Of a stretch of DNA of 36,806 bases, positions 25,570 to 34,957 are shown piece by piece (within the stretch, counting starts at the first letter, position 1; the number at the start of each line of letters is the position of its first letter). The notes below the pieces were generated by a model, which did not search any database, was not told the DNA's origin, and saw only the letters and a program-made list of their open reading frames with translations. This DNA comes from Alphaproteobacteria bacterium (GTDB lineage Bacteria; Pseudomonadota; Alphaproteobacteria; Acetobacterales; Acetobacteraceae). Made by a program: the position numbers and the translations under genes. The DNA is taken from assembly GCA_017307285.1 (NCBI GenBank), contig JAFKFI010000105.1:1-36806 (forward strand), given 5' to 3'.

Positions 25570-26277
25570 CTATCCGACCAGCCGCTTCAGCTCGTCGATC
25601 CGCCGGATGACGATATAGCCGCCTGCCGTGCTGACCACTTCCTCGTCGCGCCAGATGCGCAGCTGCTTGTTCACCGTCTCACGCGACGATGCGACCTGGT
25701 TGGCAAGATCGCGCTGGGACAGCTTGAGCTCGATCCGCACGCCCTCCGGACAGGGCCGGCCGTAATCCTCCGCCAGCTTGAGCAGCAATCGGGCCAGCCG
25801 CTCCGGCAACTCGAACAATGCGAGTTCCTCGAGGGCCAGGCTGGTGCGGCGCAACCGGTCGCAGAGCACGGCGAGCAGTCGAAGGTAGAGATCCTCGTTC
25901 TTCCACAGGAACGGCACGAAGTGGCGCCGCTCGACCACCAGCAGCAAGGTGTCCTCGACGGCGGTGACATCGGCGCTGCGCGGCTTGCCGTCGAGCAGCG
26001 CGATCTCGCCGAACACCTCGCCGGCTGCAATCATGTTGAGCACGATCTCCCTGCCCTCGGGCGAGACCACGCTCACCCGCACGCGGCCGCGCAGGACGGC
26101 CATCATGCTCGAGCCTTCGTCTCCTTGCTGTACGATGATCGCACCGCGCGGACACTGACGTTCCGTGGAGAACTTCAATATCTCATCCAGTTCGACAGGC
26201 CGCATCGCCTGGAACAATGGACTCGCGAGCAGGGCCGCGCGTCTCGCGTCCCGCTCAAGCTTTACCCCGATCGCCAT
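25570..26277 (-). CDS. Crp/Fnr family transcriptional regulator
   Basis: A 235-residue Crp-type regulator: cyclic-nucleotide-binding barrel at about 15-130 with the phosphate-binding cassette FGEIALLDGKPRSA at 89-102, a dimer helix, and a C-terminal winged HTH at about 186-207 (LSQRDLANQVASSRETVNKQ). The cassette keeps Gly, Glu, Arg and Ser/Ala of true cAMP binders; no FNR-type cysteine cluster is seen. It is transcribed away from the broken enoyl-CoA hydratase. Together with the CNBD channel at 7027-8097 it points to cyclic nucleotide signalling, though the ligand is inferred. Confidence 0.92.
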   Translation of the reverse strand: MAIGVKLERDARRAALLASPLFQAMRPVELDEILKFSTERQCPRGAIIVQQGDEGSSMMAVLRGRVRVSVVSPEGREIVLNMIAAGEVFGEIALLDGKPRSADVTAVEDTLLLVVERRHFVPFLWKNEDLYLRLLAVLCDRLRRTSLALEELALFELPERLARLLLKLAEDYGRPCPEGVRIELKLSQRDLANQVASSRETVNKQLRIWRDEEVVSTAGGYIVIRRIDELKRLVG

Positions 26278-26397
26278 TATTTTGATTCCGGACCCGGCAG
26301 GAATTGAAACACACCAGCTACATTCGTTCCAGGCGTCGTTTGACCCCCTTGGGATCGCTTGTTAGCGTCGAGTGACTTTTTTGCACCGGGTGCGCGC

Positions 26398-27158
26398 ATG
26401 ACGAAGACATACGAAACGCTCCGCCTCGAGGAGCCGCAGGCGCACACGCTTCCCGTCACGTTGAACCGACCCGAGGTCGGCAACGCGATGAACACGCGAA
26501 TGGGCATTGAGCTCCTGGAGCTGTGGGCATCGGGCTTACCGGCGCGGGCGAGCGCATCTTCTGCGCCGGCGGCGATCTCAAGGAGCGCAACGGCATGACG
26601 GATGCGCAGTGGCAGGCGCAGCACCTGATCTTCGAGCGCGGCATCCGCGCGCTGCTCGCCTGCCCTATCCCGGTGATCGCGGCGGTGAACGGCGCGGCCT
26701 ATGCCGGCGGCTGCGAGATTTCGTTGTGCTGCGACTTCATCTACGCGAGCGAGACGGCGCGCTTCGCGCTCACCGAGGTGACGCTCGGCATCATGCCGGG
26801 CGCCGGCGGCACGCAGAACCTGCCACGCGCCGCCGGCGCGCGGCGCGCCAAGGAAATCCTGCTCACCGGCAAGCCGTTCACGGCGCGCGAGGCGCTCGAA
26901 TGGGGCGTGGTCAATCGCCTGTGTCCGCCGCAGGAAGTCGTGGCGCAGGCATTGGAGACGGCGCGCGTCATCGCCGGCAACGCACCGCTCTCGACGCGGC
27001 AGATCAAGCAGTCGGTCAATTACGGCCTCAACATGGATCTCGCCAGCGCGATGATGTTTGAGATCGAGGCGTACAACCGGCTGGTGCCTAGCGAGGACCG
27101 GCGCGAGGGCGTGCTGGCCTTCAACGAGAAGCGCAAGCCGAATTTTCAGGGACGCTGA
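26398..27158 (+). pseudogene. Enoyl-CoA hydratase/isomerase, frameshifted by internal deletion
   Basis: The crotonase-fold gene is split between two frames. Frame A from ATG 26398 encodes TKTYETLRLEE...TLNRPEVGNAMNTRMGIELLELW and then runs out at 26598. Frame B resumes at about 26526 with LTGAGERIFCAGGDLKERNG and is intact to 27158, including NGAAYAGGCEISLCC, LTEVTLGIMPGAGGTQNLP and FTAREALEWGVVNRL. Comparison with the family suggests about a dozen codons are missing at the join, roughly 34 nt. It could be a recent pseudogene or an assembly/read error. It precedes an MmgE/PrpD gene by 4 nt and was presumably in its operon. Confidence 0.8.
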
Positions 27159-27162
27159 CGCC

Positions 27163-28518
27163 ATGAACGTGATGACTCGCACGACCGGACTGACACGCGC
27201 GCTCGCCGAGCAATCCTCCTCGCTGACCTACGCCGATCTGTCCGCCGACGCGCGGGCGCTGGCGCGGCAATGCGTGCTCGATTATCTCGGCTGCGCGCTG
27301 GCCGGCGCGAGCGATGGATTGACGCGGATCGTGCTCGCCGAGATGCAGGAGCAAGGCGGCAACGAGAGCGCGACGGTGCTCGGCCATGACGCGCGCCTGC
27401 CGCCGCTCTCCGCCGCACTGGTCAACGGCACGGCGGGGCACGCGCTCGATTTCGACGACGTCAACATGGCGATGCCGGGCCACCCGTCGGTCGCCATCCT
27501 GCCCGCGCTGCTGGCGCTGGCAGAGGAGCAAGGCTCGCGCGGCGCCGACGTGCTGACCGCGTTCGTCGCGGGCTACGAGCTGCAATGCCGCATCGGCCGG
27601 GCGATTGCGCCGGGGCATTACGACGGGCTCGGCTTCCACTCGACGGCGACGGTGGGCAGCTTCGGCGCGGCGGCGGCGTGCGCCCATCTGCTCGGGCTCG
27701 ACGCGGCGACGACGGCGGTGGCGCTCGGCATCGCGGGCACGCAAGCGGCCGGGCTCAAGTCGATGTTCGGCACGATGTGCAAGCCGCTGCATGCGGGCAA
27801 GGCTTCGTATCACGGGCTGCTCGCGGCGAAGCTGGCGCGGCGCGGCTTCACCAGCCGCGACGACGTGCTGGAATGCGGGCAAGGTTTCGCCAGCACGCAC
27901 AGCCCGGACTTTCACCCGGAGCGCGCGCTCGCCCCGCCGCCGCGCGGGATGTATCTGTTCGACAACCTCTTCAAGTATCACGCTGCCTGCTATCTGACGC
28001 ACGGACCGATCGAGGCGGCGCGCAGCTTGCGTACGCGGCACGCGCTGGCGCCGGAGCAAGTGGCGAAGGTGCATCTGCGTGTCGACGGCGCGTGCGATCG
28101 GGTGTGCAACATCGCCGCCCCGCGCACCGGGCTGGAAGCCAAGTTCAGCCTGCGGCTGACAACCGCGATGGCGCTCGCCGGCATCGAGACTGGCGCGCTC
28201 GCCAGCTACAGCGAGGCGAACGCCGCCGATCCTGCGCTTGTCGCGTTGCGCAACAAGGTGGAGCTCGATTTCCAGTCGGGCTGGCCGCACACGCTGGCCG
28301 AGATCGAGCTCGAGCTCGCCGACGGATCGCGCGTCGAGGCGCGGCACGATGCCGGTGTTCCGAACGCCGATATCGCCGATCAGGGGCGTCGTCTCGGGCA
28401 AAAATTCGCGGCACTCGTGGACCCGCTGCTCGGCGCGCGGGCTGGTGAGATCACCAATCAGGTGAACCAGCTCGATGCGCTCGACAATGTGCGCGGAATG
28501 CTCGCGCTCTGCCGGTGA
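27163..28518 (+). CDS. MmgE/PrpD family protein (2-methylcitrate dehydratase-like)
   Basis: A 451-residue member of the MmgE/PrpD family: dehydratases such as 2-methylcitrate dehydratase, and the related cis-aconitate decarboxylase. Signs are ALARQCVLDYLGCALAG, LVNGTAGHALDFDDVNMAM, GHPSVAILPALLALAEE, GYELQCRIGRAI and GTMCKPLHAGKASYHGLLAA. The ATG at 27163 follows the hydratase stop closely; its own stop overlaps the GTG of the methyltransferase (GTGA). No propionate genes (prpB, prpC) are nearby, so the substrate is open; members next to crotonase genes are usually in acyl-CoA or organic acid breakdown. Confidence 0.9.
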   Translation: MNVMTRTTGLTRALAEQSSSLTYADLSADARALARQCVLDYLGCALAGASDGLTRIVLAEMQEQGGNESATVLGHDARLPPLSAALVNGTAGHALDFDDVNMAMPGHPSVAILPALLALAEEQGSRGADVLTAFVAGYELQCRIGRAIAPGHYDGLGFHSTATVGSFGAAAACAHLLGLDAATTAVALGIAGTQAAGLKSMFGTMCKPLHAGKASYHGLLAAKLARRGFTSRDDVLECGQGFASTHSPDFHPERALAPPPRGMYLFDNLFKYHAACYLTHGPIEAARSLRTRHALAPEQVAKVHLRVDGACDRVCNIAAPRTGLEAKFSLRLTTAMALAGIETGALASYSEANAADPALVALRNKVELDFQSGWPHTLAEIELELADGSRVEARHDAGVPNADIADQGRRLGQKFAALVDPLLGARAGEITNQVNQLDALDNVRGMLALCR

Positions 28519-29363
28519 GCGACGGCGAAAAACCTGATTGGCGCGCAGCGAACCGGGCGCGGTGGGACGAGGCGGTCGGCGTGCATCTCGCGCCGGGCGG
28601 CTACGATCTGTCCGATCTGCGCGCGGGACAAGGAAGGCTGAACTGGATCGAGGAGGACGAGCTCGGCGACGTACGCGGGCTGCGTGTGCTGCATCTGCAG
28701 TGCCATTTCGGCCGGGACACGCTGACCCTGGCGCAGCGTGGCGCGGAGGTGGTCGGACTGGATTTTTCTTCCGCCGCGATTGCCGCAGCGCGGGCATTGG
28801 CGGATGACCTCGGGCTTGGAGGTCGCGCACGGTTCGTCGAGGCGGATTTGTACGACGCGCCGGCCGCCGTGGCGGAGCCGGCGGCGTTCGACCGGGTGTT
28901 CGTCACCTGGGGCGCGATCAACTGGCTACCCGACATCGCCGAATGGGCACGGATCGTCGCGCATTTCCTCAAGCCTGGCGGATTTCTCTACCTCGCGGAA
29001 CAGCATCCGGCGGCTTTCGTGTTCGATGACACGGCTGCGTTGCCGAGCGGGCTGCCCGGCTATTTCGTGCCGTATTTCTCGACAGAGCCACTCACGTTCG
29101 ACAATCCGCGCGACTATGCCAACCCGGATGCGACGCTGCTGCACGCAACGGAACACGGCTGGATTCACCCGCTCGGGTCGATCCTGTCGAGCCTGATCGA
29201 TGCGGGTCTTGCGCTAGAATATTTCAAGGAACACCCGTCGGTGACATGGCGGATGTTCGACTGCCTGGTCGAGGACGGGAGAGGCGGCTATCGCTGGCCC
29301 GACAAGCCGTGGCTGCCGCTGGCTTTTTCCCTCAAGGCGCGAAAGTATTCGTCGAAGGCGTAA
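28515..29363 (+). CDS. SAM-dependent class I methyltransferase
   Basis: A 282-residue class I methyltransferase. Motif I is VLHLQCHFGRDTLTLAQRGA (about 58-77), followed by VVGLDFSSAAIAAARALA, and the motif with FDRVFVTWGAINWLPDI. The C-terminal part (HPSVTWRMFDCLVEDGRGGYRWP) is shared with a conserved bacterial subgroup of unknown substrate. GTG start at 28515 overlaps the MmgE/PrpD stop by 4 nt, so it is the last gene of the crotonase-PrpD-methyltransferase set. Confidence 0.88.
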   Translation: MSDGEKPDWRAANRARWDEAVGVHLAPGGYDLSDLRAGQGRLNWIEEDELGDVRGLRVLHLQCHFGRDTLTLAQRGAEVVGLDFSSAAIAAARALADDLGLGGRARFVEADLYDAPAAVAEPAAFDRVFVTWGAINWLPDIAEWARIVAHFLKPGGFLYLAEQHPAAFVFDDTAALPSGLPGYFVPYFSTEPLTFDNPRDYANPDATLLHATEHGWIHPLGSILSSLIDAGLALEYFKEHPSVTWRMFDCLVEDGRGGYRWPDKPWLPLAFSLKARKYSSKA

Positions 29364-29457
29364 TCGTACGATAGCGTGCCGTTCCGGAGAACTGGCTTGC
29401 CAGGTCGCGCGTTGACTGCGCCTGGATTTGCAGGCCGCTGTGGCCATCGGAGCTGCC

Positions 29458-29844
29458 GTGAGAACGTGGATTGCCCTTGCGCTGATCTCGCTCGTGGCCG
29501 CCGCCCCGCAGGATGGCGGACAGCCCCGGCCGGCGGCGAAGCCGCAACTGCACAAGTCCCGGACACACACGCCCACTCACACCGCCCGGCAGCCCGGCCC
29601 GGCGGAAAACAGTGCCGCGGCGCGCGTCAATGACGGAGGTTTCACGGCGGCACCGATACCGAACCCCGACCTCACCGCGCCGCCGGTGCCTGAGAACCGA
29701 CAGCCGCACGTGGCGCCCACCTTGTTTCAGCTCAAGAACACCTACTCTGGGGACGGCTATGTATACGGCTCTTCACCGCAAGGCATGGACGACCGCAAGG
29801 CCGCCACGATCCCCGGCGTCACCTTGTCGGTGCCGATACGCTAG
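29458..29844 (+). CDS. Small secreted protein of unknown function
   Basis: A 128-residue product with a Sec-type signal (RTWIALALISLVAAA, cleavage near AAA-PQ) followed by a Pro-, Thr- and His-rich, low-complexity mature part and a short conserved-looking end (LFQLKNTYSGDGYVYGSSPQG). GTG 29458 follows CGGAG at 6 nt; a TTG at 29428 would add 10 residues ahead of the signal. No family recognised. A proline-rich stretch continues in another frame just after the stop (to 29950), which could mean a frameshift near the end. Confidence 0.5.
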   Translation: MRTWIALALISLVAAAPQDGGQPRPAAKPQLHKSRTHTPTHTARQPGPAENSAAARVNDGGFTAAPIPNPDLTAPPVPENRQPHVAPTLFQLKNTYSGDGYVYGSSPQGMDDRKAATIPGVTLSVPIR

Positions 29845-29995
29845 CGATCAGCGGCCCGACCCCACTCCAACACCGCCGCCGCCCATCCAACCGCCGCCAC
29901 GCCCCGACCCGATGCCGCCGCCGGGGCCACCGATGCCAACGCCGATATAGTCTGGATGCCGCGTCAGAAGAGGTCGCCTGCTACTTCCACCGTCA

Positions 29996-30070
29996 TGCCC
30001 GTGCTTGTCACGGGCATCCACGACTTTCACGGCGGCCAAGGAACACGTGGATGGTCGGCCTTCGCCGACC
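29996..30070. repeat. Composite palindromic repeat between the secreted protein and ssb
   Basis: Two hairpins, TGCCCGTG-5 nt-CACGGGCA (29996-30016) and GGTCGGC-CTTC-GCCGACC (30053-30070), with CCACG/CGTGG pairing between them. This resembles the common alphaproteobacterial intergenic repeat of the form GTCATGCCCG...CACGTGGATGG. It is non-coding, about 40 nt beyond the ssb stop, and may end ssb transcription. Confidence 0.7.
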
Positions 30071-30109
30071 AAGACGCGAGAGTGGGCGCCGCCGTCCGCC
30101 CGGTAGGTG

Positions 30110-30613
30110 CTAGAACGGAATTTCGTCGTCGAGATCGCCCTTGGGCGCATCCCAGCCCGAGGAGCCGCCGCGCCCACCGCCGCCGCTGCTGCGAGGCGGG
30201 CCGCTGCTGGCGCGGCCGCCGCCGTAGCCGCCGCCCTCGCCCATGCCGCCTTCCTCGCCCCGGCCGCTGTCGAGCAGCGTCAGCTCGCCGCGGAAGCGGT
30301 CGATAACGACCTCGGTGGTGTATTTCTCCTGGCCGGTCTGGTCGGTCCATTTGCGGGTCTGCAGCGCACCCTCGACGTAGACCTTGCGGCCCTTGCGGAG
30401 GAACCGCTCGGCGACGTCGGCTAGGCGGTCGTTGAAGATAACGACGCGGTGCCACTCGGTGCGCTCCTTGCGCTCGCCGCTCATCTTGTCGTTCCAGGTG
30501 TCACTGGTCGCCATCGTGAAATTCACGATCTTCTGGCCGGCCTGGGTGTTCCGCACCTCCGGGTCCTTGCCCAGATTACCCACCAGGATCACCTTGTTGA
30601 CGCTGCCAGCCAT
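30110..30613 (-). CDS. ssb: Single-stranded DNA-binding protein SSB
   Basis: A 167-residue SSB that coats single-stranded DNA in replication, repair and recombination. The OB fold covers about 1-110 ([58 protein letters not shown]). A Gly/Ser/Arg-rich linker follows, then the acidic tip DDEIPF at the C-terminus that binds partner proteins. It is divergent from uvrA, the same arrangement as in E. coli; a LexA-type box lies in the shared gap, about 108 nt upstream. Confidence 0.97.
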   Translation of the reverse strand: MAGSVNKVILVGNLGKDPEVRNTQAGQKIVNFTMATSDTWNDKMSGERKERTEWHRVVIFNDRLADVAERFLRKGRKVYVEGALQTRKWTDQTGQEKYTTEVVIDRFRGELTLLDSGRGEEGGMGEGGGYGGGRASSGPPRSSGGGGRGGSSGWDAPKGDLDDEIPF

Positions 30614-30721
30614 GTCTCGGTCCTTGCACTATCCTGTTCCGGGCGAATCAGCCGGCCGGAATGCGACAGTATCACGCCGCCGCCCCTTTCCAGAACCCGG
30701 AAGAGCTGCCATATAGGGCCG

Positions 30722-30736
30722 GAACATCCTGAGAAC
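30722..30736. promoter_or_regulatory. Putative LexA (SOS) box, alphaproteobacterial type
   Basis: GAAC-N7-GAAC on the plus strand, which is GTTC-N7-GTTC on the minus strand, the known LexA target in alphaproteobacteria. It lies 17 nt before the uvrA ATG, just after a possible -10 (TATAGG, 30712-30717), where a repressor would block uvrA. It may also influence ssb. Confidence 0.65.
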
Positions 30737-30753
30737 AACGGGAACTTGAGCGC

Positions 30754-33612
30754 ATGGCGGGCTCGATCCATGTTCGCGGTGCGCGCGAGCACAATCTCAA
30801 GAACGTGGATGTCGAAATCCCGCGCGACAGCCTGACCGTCATCACCGGCCTTTCGGGCTCGGGCAAGTCCTCCCTCGCCTTCGACACGATCTACGCCGAG
30901 GGCCAGCGGCGTTACGTCGAGAGCCTGTCCGCCTATGCTAGGCAGTTCCTTGAGCTGATGGGCAAGCCGGACGTGGACAGCATCGAGGGCCTGTCGCCGG
31001 CCATCTCCATCGAGCAGAAGACCACCAGCCGCAACCCGCGTAGCACGGTCGGCACGGTGACGGAGATCCACGACTACATGCGGCTGCTCTGGGCGCGCGT
31101 CGGCGTGCCCTACTCGCCCGCCACCGGCCTGCCGATCGAGGCGCAGACCGTCTCGCAGATGGTCGACCGGGTGATGGCGATGCCGGAGGGCACGCGGCTG
31201 TTGCTGTTGGCGCCGGTGGTGCGGGACCGCAAGGGCGAGTACCGCAAGGAGCTGGCGGAGTTGCAGCGGCGCGGCTTCACCCGCGCCAAGGTGGACGGCA
31301 AGCTCTACGAGATTTCCGAGGTGCCGGCGCTGAACCGCAAGGTGAAGCACGAGATCGAGGCGGTGGTGGACCGGCTGGTGGTGCGCGACGGCATCCAGTC
31401 GCGTCTCGCCGACAGTTTTGAAACGGCGCTCGGCTTGTCCGACGGCGTGGTCTATGCCGAGAACGCCGACGACGCGGAGCGCACGGTGTTCTCCAGCCGC
31501 TTCGCCTGCCCGGTGAGCGGCTTCACCATCGAGGAGATCGAGCCCCGGCTGTTCAGCTTCAACAGCCCGCACGGCGCCTGCCCCTCCTGCGATGGGCTGG
31601 GGGTAGAAACCTTCTTCGACCCCGCGCTGGTGGTGCCGGACGAGCGACTGTCGCTCGCCGATGGCGCGGTGATGCCGTGGGCCGGATCGAAAAGCCCGTA
31701 TTACGACCAGACGCTGCAAAGCCTCGCCCGCCACTTCAAGGTGACGACGCGCACGCCGTGGGAGCAGCTGTCCGAGCGCGTGCGCGAGGCGATCCTGTTT
31801 GGCACGGGCGAGGAGCCGGTCGCCTTCACCTACAAGGACGGTGTGCGCGCCTACACGGTGACAAAGCCGTTCGAGGGTGTGGTGCGCAACCTGCAACGCC
31901 GGTCGCAGGAGACCGACAGCGCCTGGGTGCGCGAGGAACTGTCCCGCTACCAAGCTGACAAGCCGTGCCACGTGTGCAACGGCGCGCGGCTCAAGCCCGA
32001 GGCGCTGGCGGTGCGCGTCGCGGACAAGAACATCGCCGAGGCGTCGGAATTGTCGATTAGCGGCGCGCTCGACTGGTTTCAGGGCGCCGGCGATACGCTG
32101 ACACCGCAGCGTCAGGAGATCGCGCGGCGCATCCTGCGCGAGATCGTCGAGCGCTTGCAGTTCCTGAAGGATGTCGGGCTGAACTACCTAACGCTATCGC
32201 GCGGCTCGGCCAGCCTGTCCGGCGGCGAGAGCCAGCGCATCCGGCTGGCGAGCCAGATCGGTTCCGGCCTGACCGGCGTGCTGTACGTGCTCGACGAACC
32301 CTCGATCGGACTGCATCAGCGCGACAACGAACGTCTGCTCGGCACGCTGCGGCGGCTGCGCGATCTCGGCAACACGGTGCTGGTCGTCGAGCATGACGAG
32401 GACGCCATCCGCGCCGCCGACCACCTCATCGACATGGGGCCGCTGGCCGGCGTCAATGGCGGCCACGTCGTGGCGCTCGGGACGCCAGGCGAGGTCGCCG
32501 CCAACCCGAAATCGCTGACCGGGGATTATCTTTCGGGCCGGCGCCGCATCGAGGTCCCCGCGCTGCGGCGGCCAGTGCAGAAAGACCGCATCGTGCATGT
32601 GGTCGGCGCGCGCGCCAACAACCTGAAGAACATCACCGCCGGTTTCCCGCTCGGTACATTTACCTGCGTCACCGGCGTCTCGGGCGGGGGAAAATCGACG
32701 CTGGTGGTCGACACGCTGTACAAGGCGGCGTCGCGCCGGCTGATGGGCTCCGGCGAATCACCGTCGGCGCATGATCGGATCGACGGGCTAGAATTGCTCG
32801 ACAAGATCATCGACATCGACCAGTCGCCAATCGGCCGCACGCCGCGCTCCAATCCCGCGACCTACACCGATCTGTTCGCGCCGATCCGCGACTGGTTCGC
32901 CGAGCTGCCGGAGAGCCGCGCCCGTGGCTACAAGCCGGGGCGGTTCAGCTTCAACGTCAAGGGCGGCCGTTGCGAGGCGTGCCAGGGCGACGGGCTGATA
33001 AAGATAGAAATGCACTTCCTGCCCGACGTGTTCGTCACCTGCGACGCCTGCAAGGGCCGTCGCTACAATCGCGAGACCTTGGAGATCAAGTTCCGCGACA
33101 AGTCGATCGCCGAGGTGCTCGACATGACGGTGGACGAGGCCATGCCGTATTTCTCCGCCGTCTCGCGCATCCACGACCGCTTGCGCATCCTGCAGCAAGT
33201 GGGGCTCGGTTACATCCGCCTCGGCCAGCAGGCGACCACGCTGTCGGGCGGCGAGGCGCAGCGGATCAAGCTCTCGAAGGAGCTGGCGCGGCGCGCGACC
33301 GGGCGGACGCTCTACATCCTCGACGAGCCGACCACCGGGCTGCATTTCGAGGATGTGCGCAAGCTGCTCGAGGTGCTGCACGCTCTGGTCGCGCAGGGCA
33401 ACACCGTCGTGGTGATCGAGCACAATTTGGAGGTCATCAAGACCGCCGACTGGGTGCTCGATCTCGGCCCCGAGGGCGGCGATGGTGGCGGACGGATCGT
33501 GGCGCAGGGCACGCCCGAGGACATTGCCGCCGACCCCGACAGCCACACGGGGCGCTTTCTCGCGCCTTTGCTGGCGCAGACCAAGCCGCTGCGGGCGCGC
33601 AAGCGGGCGTGA
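30754..33612 (+). CDS. uvrA: UvrABC excinuclease subunit UvrA
   Basis: A 952-residue UvrA, the damage-sensing ATPase of nucleotide excision repair. First ABC module: Walker [10 protein letters not shown] at 32-40, later [16 protein letters not shown] and [13 protein letters not shown]. Second module: GVSGGGKST at about 641-649, [33 protein letters not shown]. Zinc modules: the C-terminal one has CEACQG and CDACKG intact; the first reads CPVSG and CPSCDG, lacking one Cys compared with E. coli, as I recall is common in alphaproteobacteria. UvrB-binding and insertion regions are present and length is normal. Divergent from ssb, with a LexA-type box 17 nt upstream. Confidence 0.98.
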   Translation: MAGSIHVRGAREHNLKNVDVEIPRDSLTVITGLSGSGKSSLAFDTIYAEGQRRYVESLSAYARQFLELMGKPDVDSIEGLSPAISIEQKTTSRNPRSTVGTVTEIHDYMRLLWARVGVPYSPATGLPIEAQTVSQMVDRVMAMPEGTRLLLLAPVVRDRKGEYRKELAELQRRGFTRAKVDGKLYEISEVPALNRKVKHEIEAVVDRLVVRDGIQSRLADSFETALGLSDGVVYAENADDAERTVFSSRFACPVSGFTIEEIEPRLFSFNSPHGACPSCDGLGVETFFDPALVVPDERLSLADGAVMPWAGSKSPYYDQTLQSLARHFKVTTRTPWEQLSERVREAILFGTGEEPVAFTYKDGVRAYTVTKPFEGVVRNLQRRSQETDSAWVREELSRYQADKPCHVCNGARLKPEALAVRVADKNIAEASELSISGALDWFQGAGDTLTPQRQEIARRILREIVERLQFLKDVGLNYLTLSRGSASLSGGESQRIRLASQIGSGLTGVLYVLDEPSIGLHQRDNERLLGTLRRLRDLGNTVLVVEHDEDAIRAADHLIDMGPLAGVNGGHVVALGTPGEVAANPKSLTGDYLSGRRRIEVPALRRPVQKDRIVHVVGARANNLKNITAGFPLGTFTCVTGVSGGGKSTLVVDTLYKAASRRLMGSGESPSAHDRIDGLELLDKIIDIDQSPIGRTPRSNPATYTDLFAPIRDWFAELPESRARGYKPGRFSFNVKGGRCEACQGDGLIKIEMHFLPDVFVTCDACKGRRYNRETLEIKFRDKSIAEVLDMTVDEAMPYFSAVSRIHDRLRILQQVGLGYIRLGQQATTLSGGEAQRIKLSKELARRATGRTLYILDEPTTGLHFEDVRKLLEVLHALVAQGNTVVVIEHNLEVIKTADWVLDLGPEGGDGGGRIVAQGTPEDIAADPDSHTGRFLAPLLAQTKPLRARKRA

Positions 33613-33620
33613 TCCGTGTG

Positions 33621-33686
33621 TTTGAAGGCGGAATGAATTCCGCCCTACGCTGTCCGAGGTAGCGTGGAATTCATTCCGCCTTCAAA
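33621..33686. repeat. Long palindromic repeat (GGCGGAATGAATTCC type)
   Basis: Perfect 21-bp inverted repeat (33621-33641 with 33666-33686), with an inner ACGCT/AGCGT pair in the loop. Its left arm reads TTTGAAGGCGGAATGAATTC. It fills the gap between the convergent uvrA and PEP-CTERM genes, and the PEP-CTERM stop and last codons lie in its right arm. Same type as 9096-9148. Probably doubles as a terminator for both genes. Confidence 0.85.
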
Positions 33687-34456
33687 CGACGCCGCGCGAG
33701 AGCGACCGCAAGCAGGCCGGAGCCGAGCAGGGCTGCCGAGAATGGCTCGGGAATTGGCAGGATGATGCCGACGGGTACCGGGTCCGAGTCGAACGTGCCC
33801 GTGCTGTCCGCCCGGAACGCCCGGAAGAACTTGGTGCTCCTGGCGAAGCTCGGGGTCGCGGCGGAGAACGAGAGCGAGCCATCCTCCGTGGCGCCGGGCT
33901 TGAAGGTCAGGAAGTCCGAGGTGAAGCTGACGAGGTAGTTGGTGTTGTCGAACGACATGGCGGCGGAGCGCGCGCCGGGATTGGCGAGGATCGCCGGTGT
34001 CGAGGTCGCGGCGGCGACGTTCACGGTCAGCAAGTTTCGTCCGTAATCGACCCCGTTGTAGATGTAGTCGGCCGTACGGGTGAAGCTCAGCGTGAAGGAC
34101 CGATTGAACGGCTGGCTCAGCAGCGTGCCGACATTCGGAACACTGACCGACTGGGCCGCCGCGGTGGTCGCGGCACCCGTGCCGGTGTTGAAGCGCAACA
34201 CGGCGGATTGCGGCGTCAGCAGGTCCGCCGGCAAGCCCGCAAGGCCGAGGAACGAGAAGTAGACCGGGTCGCCCGCCGCCTGATTGTAGGCGTGCAGGTT
34301 CGCCGTCCCACCGTTCACCGAGAACTGCAGATTGCCGCCGGCCCCGGTCCTCTGCTCGATGTATTGCGCGAAGGTGATGACCGTGGCGTGCGCGGCCGAC
34401 GCGGACAGCACCCCAATTAGGACACCCGCCAGCAGGGCGGGACGGATCGGAATCAT
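33671..34456 (-). CDS. PEP-CTERM sorting domain-containing protein
   Basis: A 261-residue exported protein. The signal peptide starts MIPIRPALLAGVLIGVLSA and ends near AHA-TV. The C-terminus carries the PEP-CTERM sorting signal: PEP motif (PIPEPFSA), a hydrophobic stretch (ALLGSGLLAVALA) and a basic end (RRRLKAE). Exosortase should cut it and release or anchor it at the surface, often in exopolysaccharide-producing species; no exosortase is in the window. The middle is beta-rich and low in Cys, function unknown. ATG 34456 follows GAGGAG at 5 nt. The last codons are formed by the palindromic repeat. Confidence 0.9.
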   Translation of the reverse strand: MIPIRPALLAGVLIGVLSASAAHATVITFAQYIEQRTGAGGNLQFSVNGGTANLHAYNQAAGDPVYFSFLGLAGLPADLLTPQSAVLRFNTGTGAATTAAAQSVSVPNVGTLLSQPFNRSFTLSFTRTADYIYNGVDYGRNLLTVNVAAATSTPAILANPGARSAAMSFDNTNYLVSFTSDFLTFKPGATEDGSLSFSAATPSFARSTKFFRAFRADSTGTFDSDPVPVGIILPIPEPFSAALLGSGLLAVALARRRLKAE

Positions 34457-34637
34457 GGCGCTCCTCGACATAGGCGAGTACCGCAATCGAAGATTGCCGC
34501 CGCTCGCCTGAATACCCGCTTATGCGAATGAGTAGGCGATCAGACCAGGATTCCGAAACTGCTTTCTAGCTCGCGCAACCGGAGGCCAACCGAATTAACG
34601 GTAGATTCGCGATGCCCTCACGCTCCAGTGGCGCGGC

Positions 34638-34880
34638 TCAGCGCGGCGCAGCATGCGGCGCCGGGACGACATTGTGCAGGACCGGGCGCATCGGGAGGGA
34701 CAGCCGGCCGGTGCGGTAGAGTCCTCCGGCCAGGCGCTGGACGTCGGCGAGGCTCGGCCAGACGGTGCCGTCCAGCTCCTCGACACGAATGTCGGTGGCG
34801 ACGAAGCGGAACCCGATATCGAGCCTCACGGCCGCCCCGACGAAGGCCCCGTCAATTTCGATGATGTGCGATTGCAGCAT
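34638..34880 (-). CDS. Small conserved-looking protein of unknown function
   Basis: An 80-residue protein beginning MLQSHIIEIDGAFVGAAVR, then LDIGFRFVATDIRVEELDG, WPSLADVQRLAGGLYRTGR and a Pro-rich end. It looks like a short beta-rich domain of the kind found beside other genes in Acetobacteraceae, but I cannot name a family. ATG 34880 follows a purine-rich GGCGGGGG. An in-frame start at 34937 is possible but adds an unlikely N-terminus. It lies between the PEP-CTERM gene and the dehydrogenase, in the same direction as both. Confidence 0.6.
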   Translation of the reverse strand: MLQSHIIEIDGAFVGAAVRLDIGFRFVATDIRVEELDGTVWPSLADVQRLAGGLYRTGRLSLPMRPVLHNVVPAPHAAPR

Positions 34881-34957
34881 GATCGCCCCCGCCTCTGAAG
34901 TGGGACGAACTAAATCACCATGACAAAGAGTGGTCAAATGAAAAACACGTCAGTCTG

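Noticed and set aside
27121-28830. 569-codon minus-strand frame opposite the MmgE/PrpD gene
   Set aside because: Arg-rich, no recognisable motif, fully antisense to a clear family member.
31504-31590. Loss of one zinc-finger Cys in UvrA (CPVSG) as a defect
   Set aside because: As I recall, this form is frequent in alphaproteobacterial UvrA, and the rest of the protein is intact.
30589-31971. 460-codon minus-strand frame opposite uvrA
   Set aside because: Antisense to conserved uvrA motifs; no family features.
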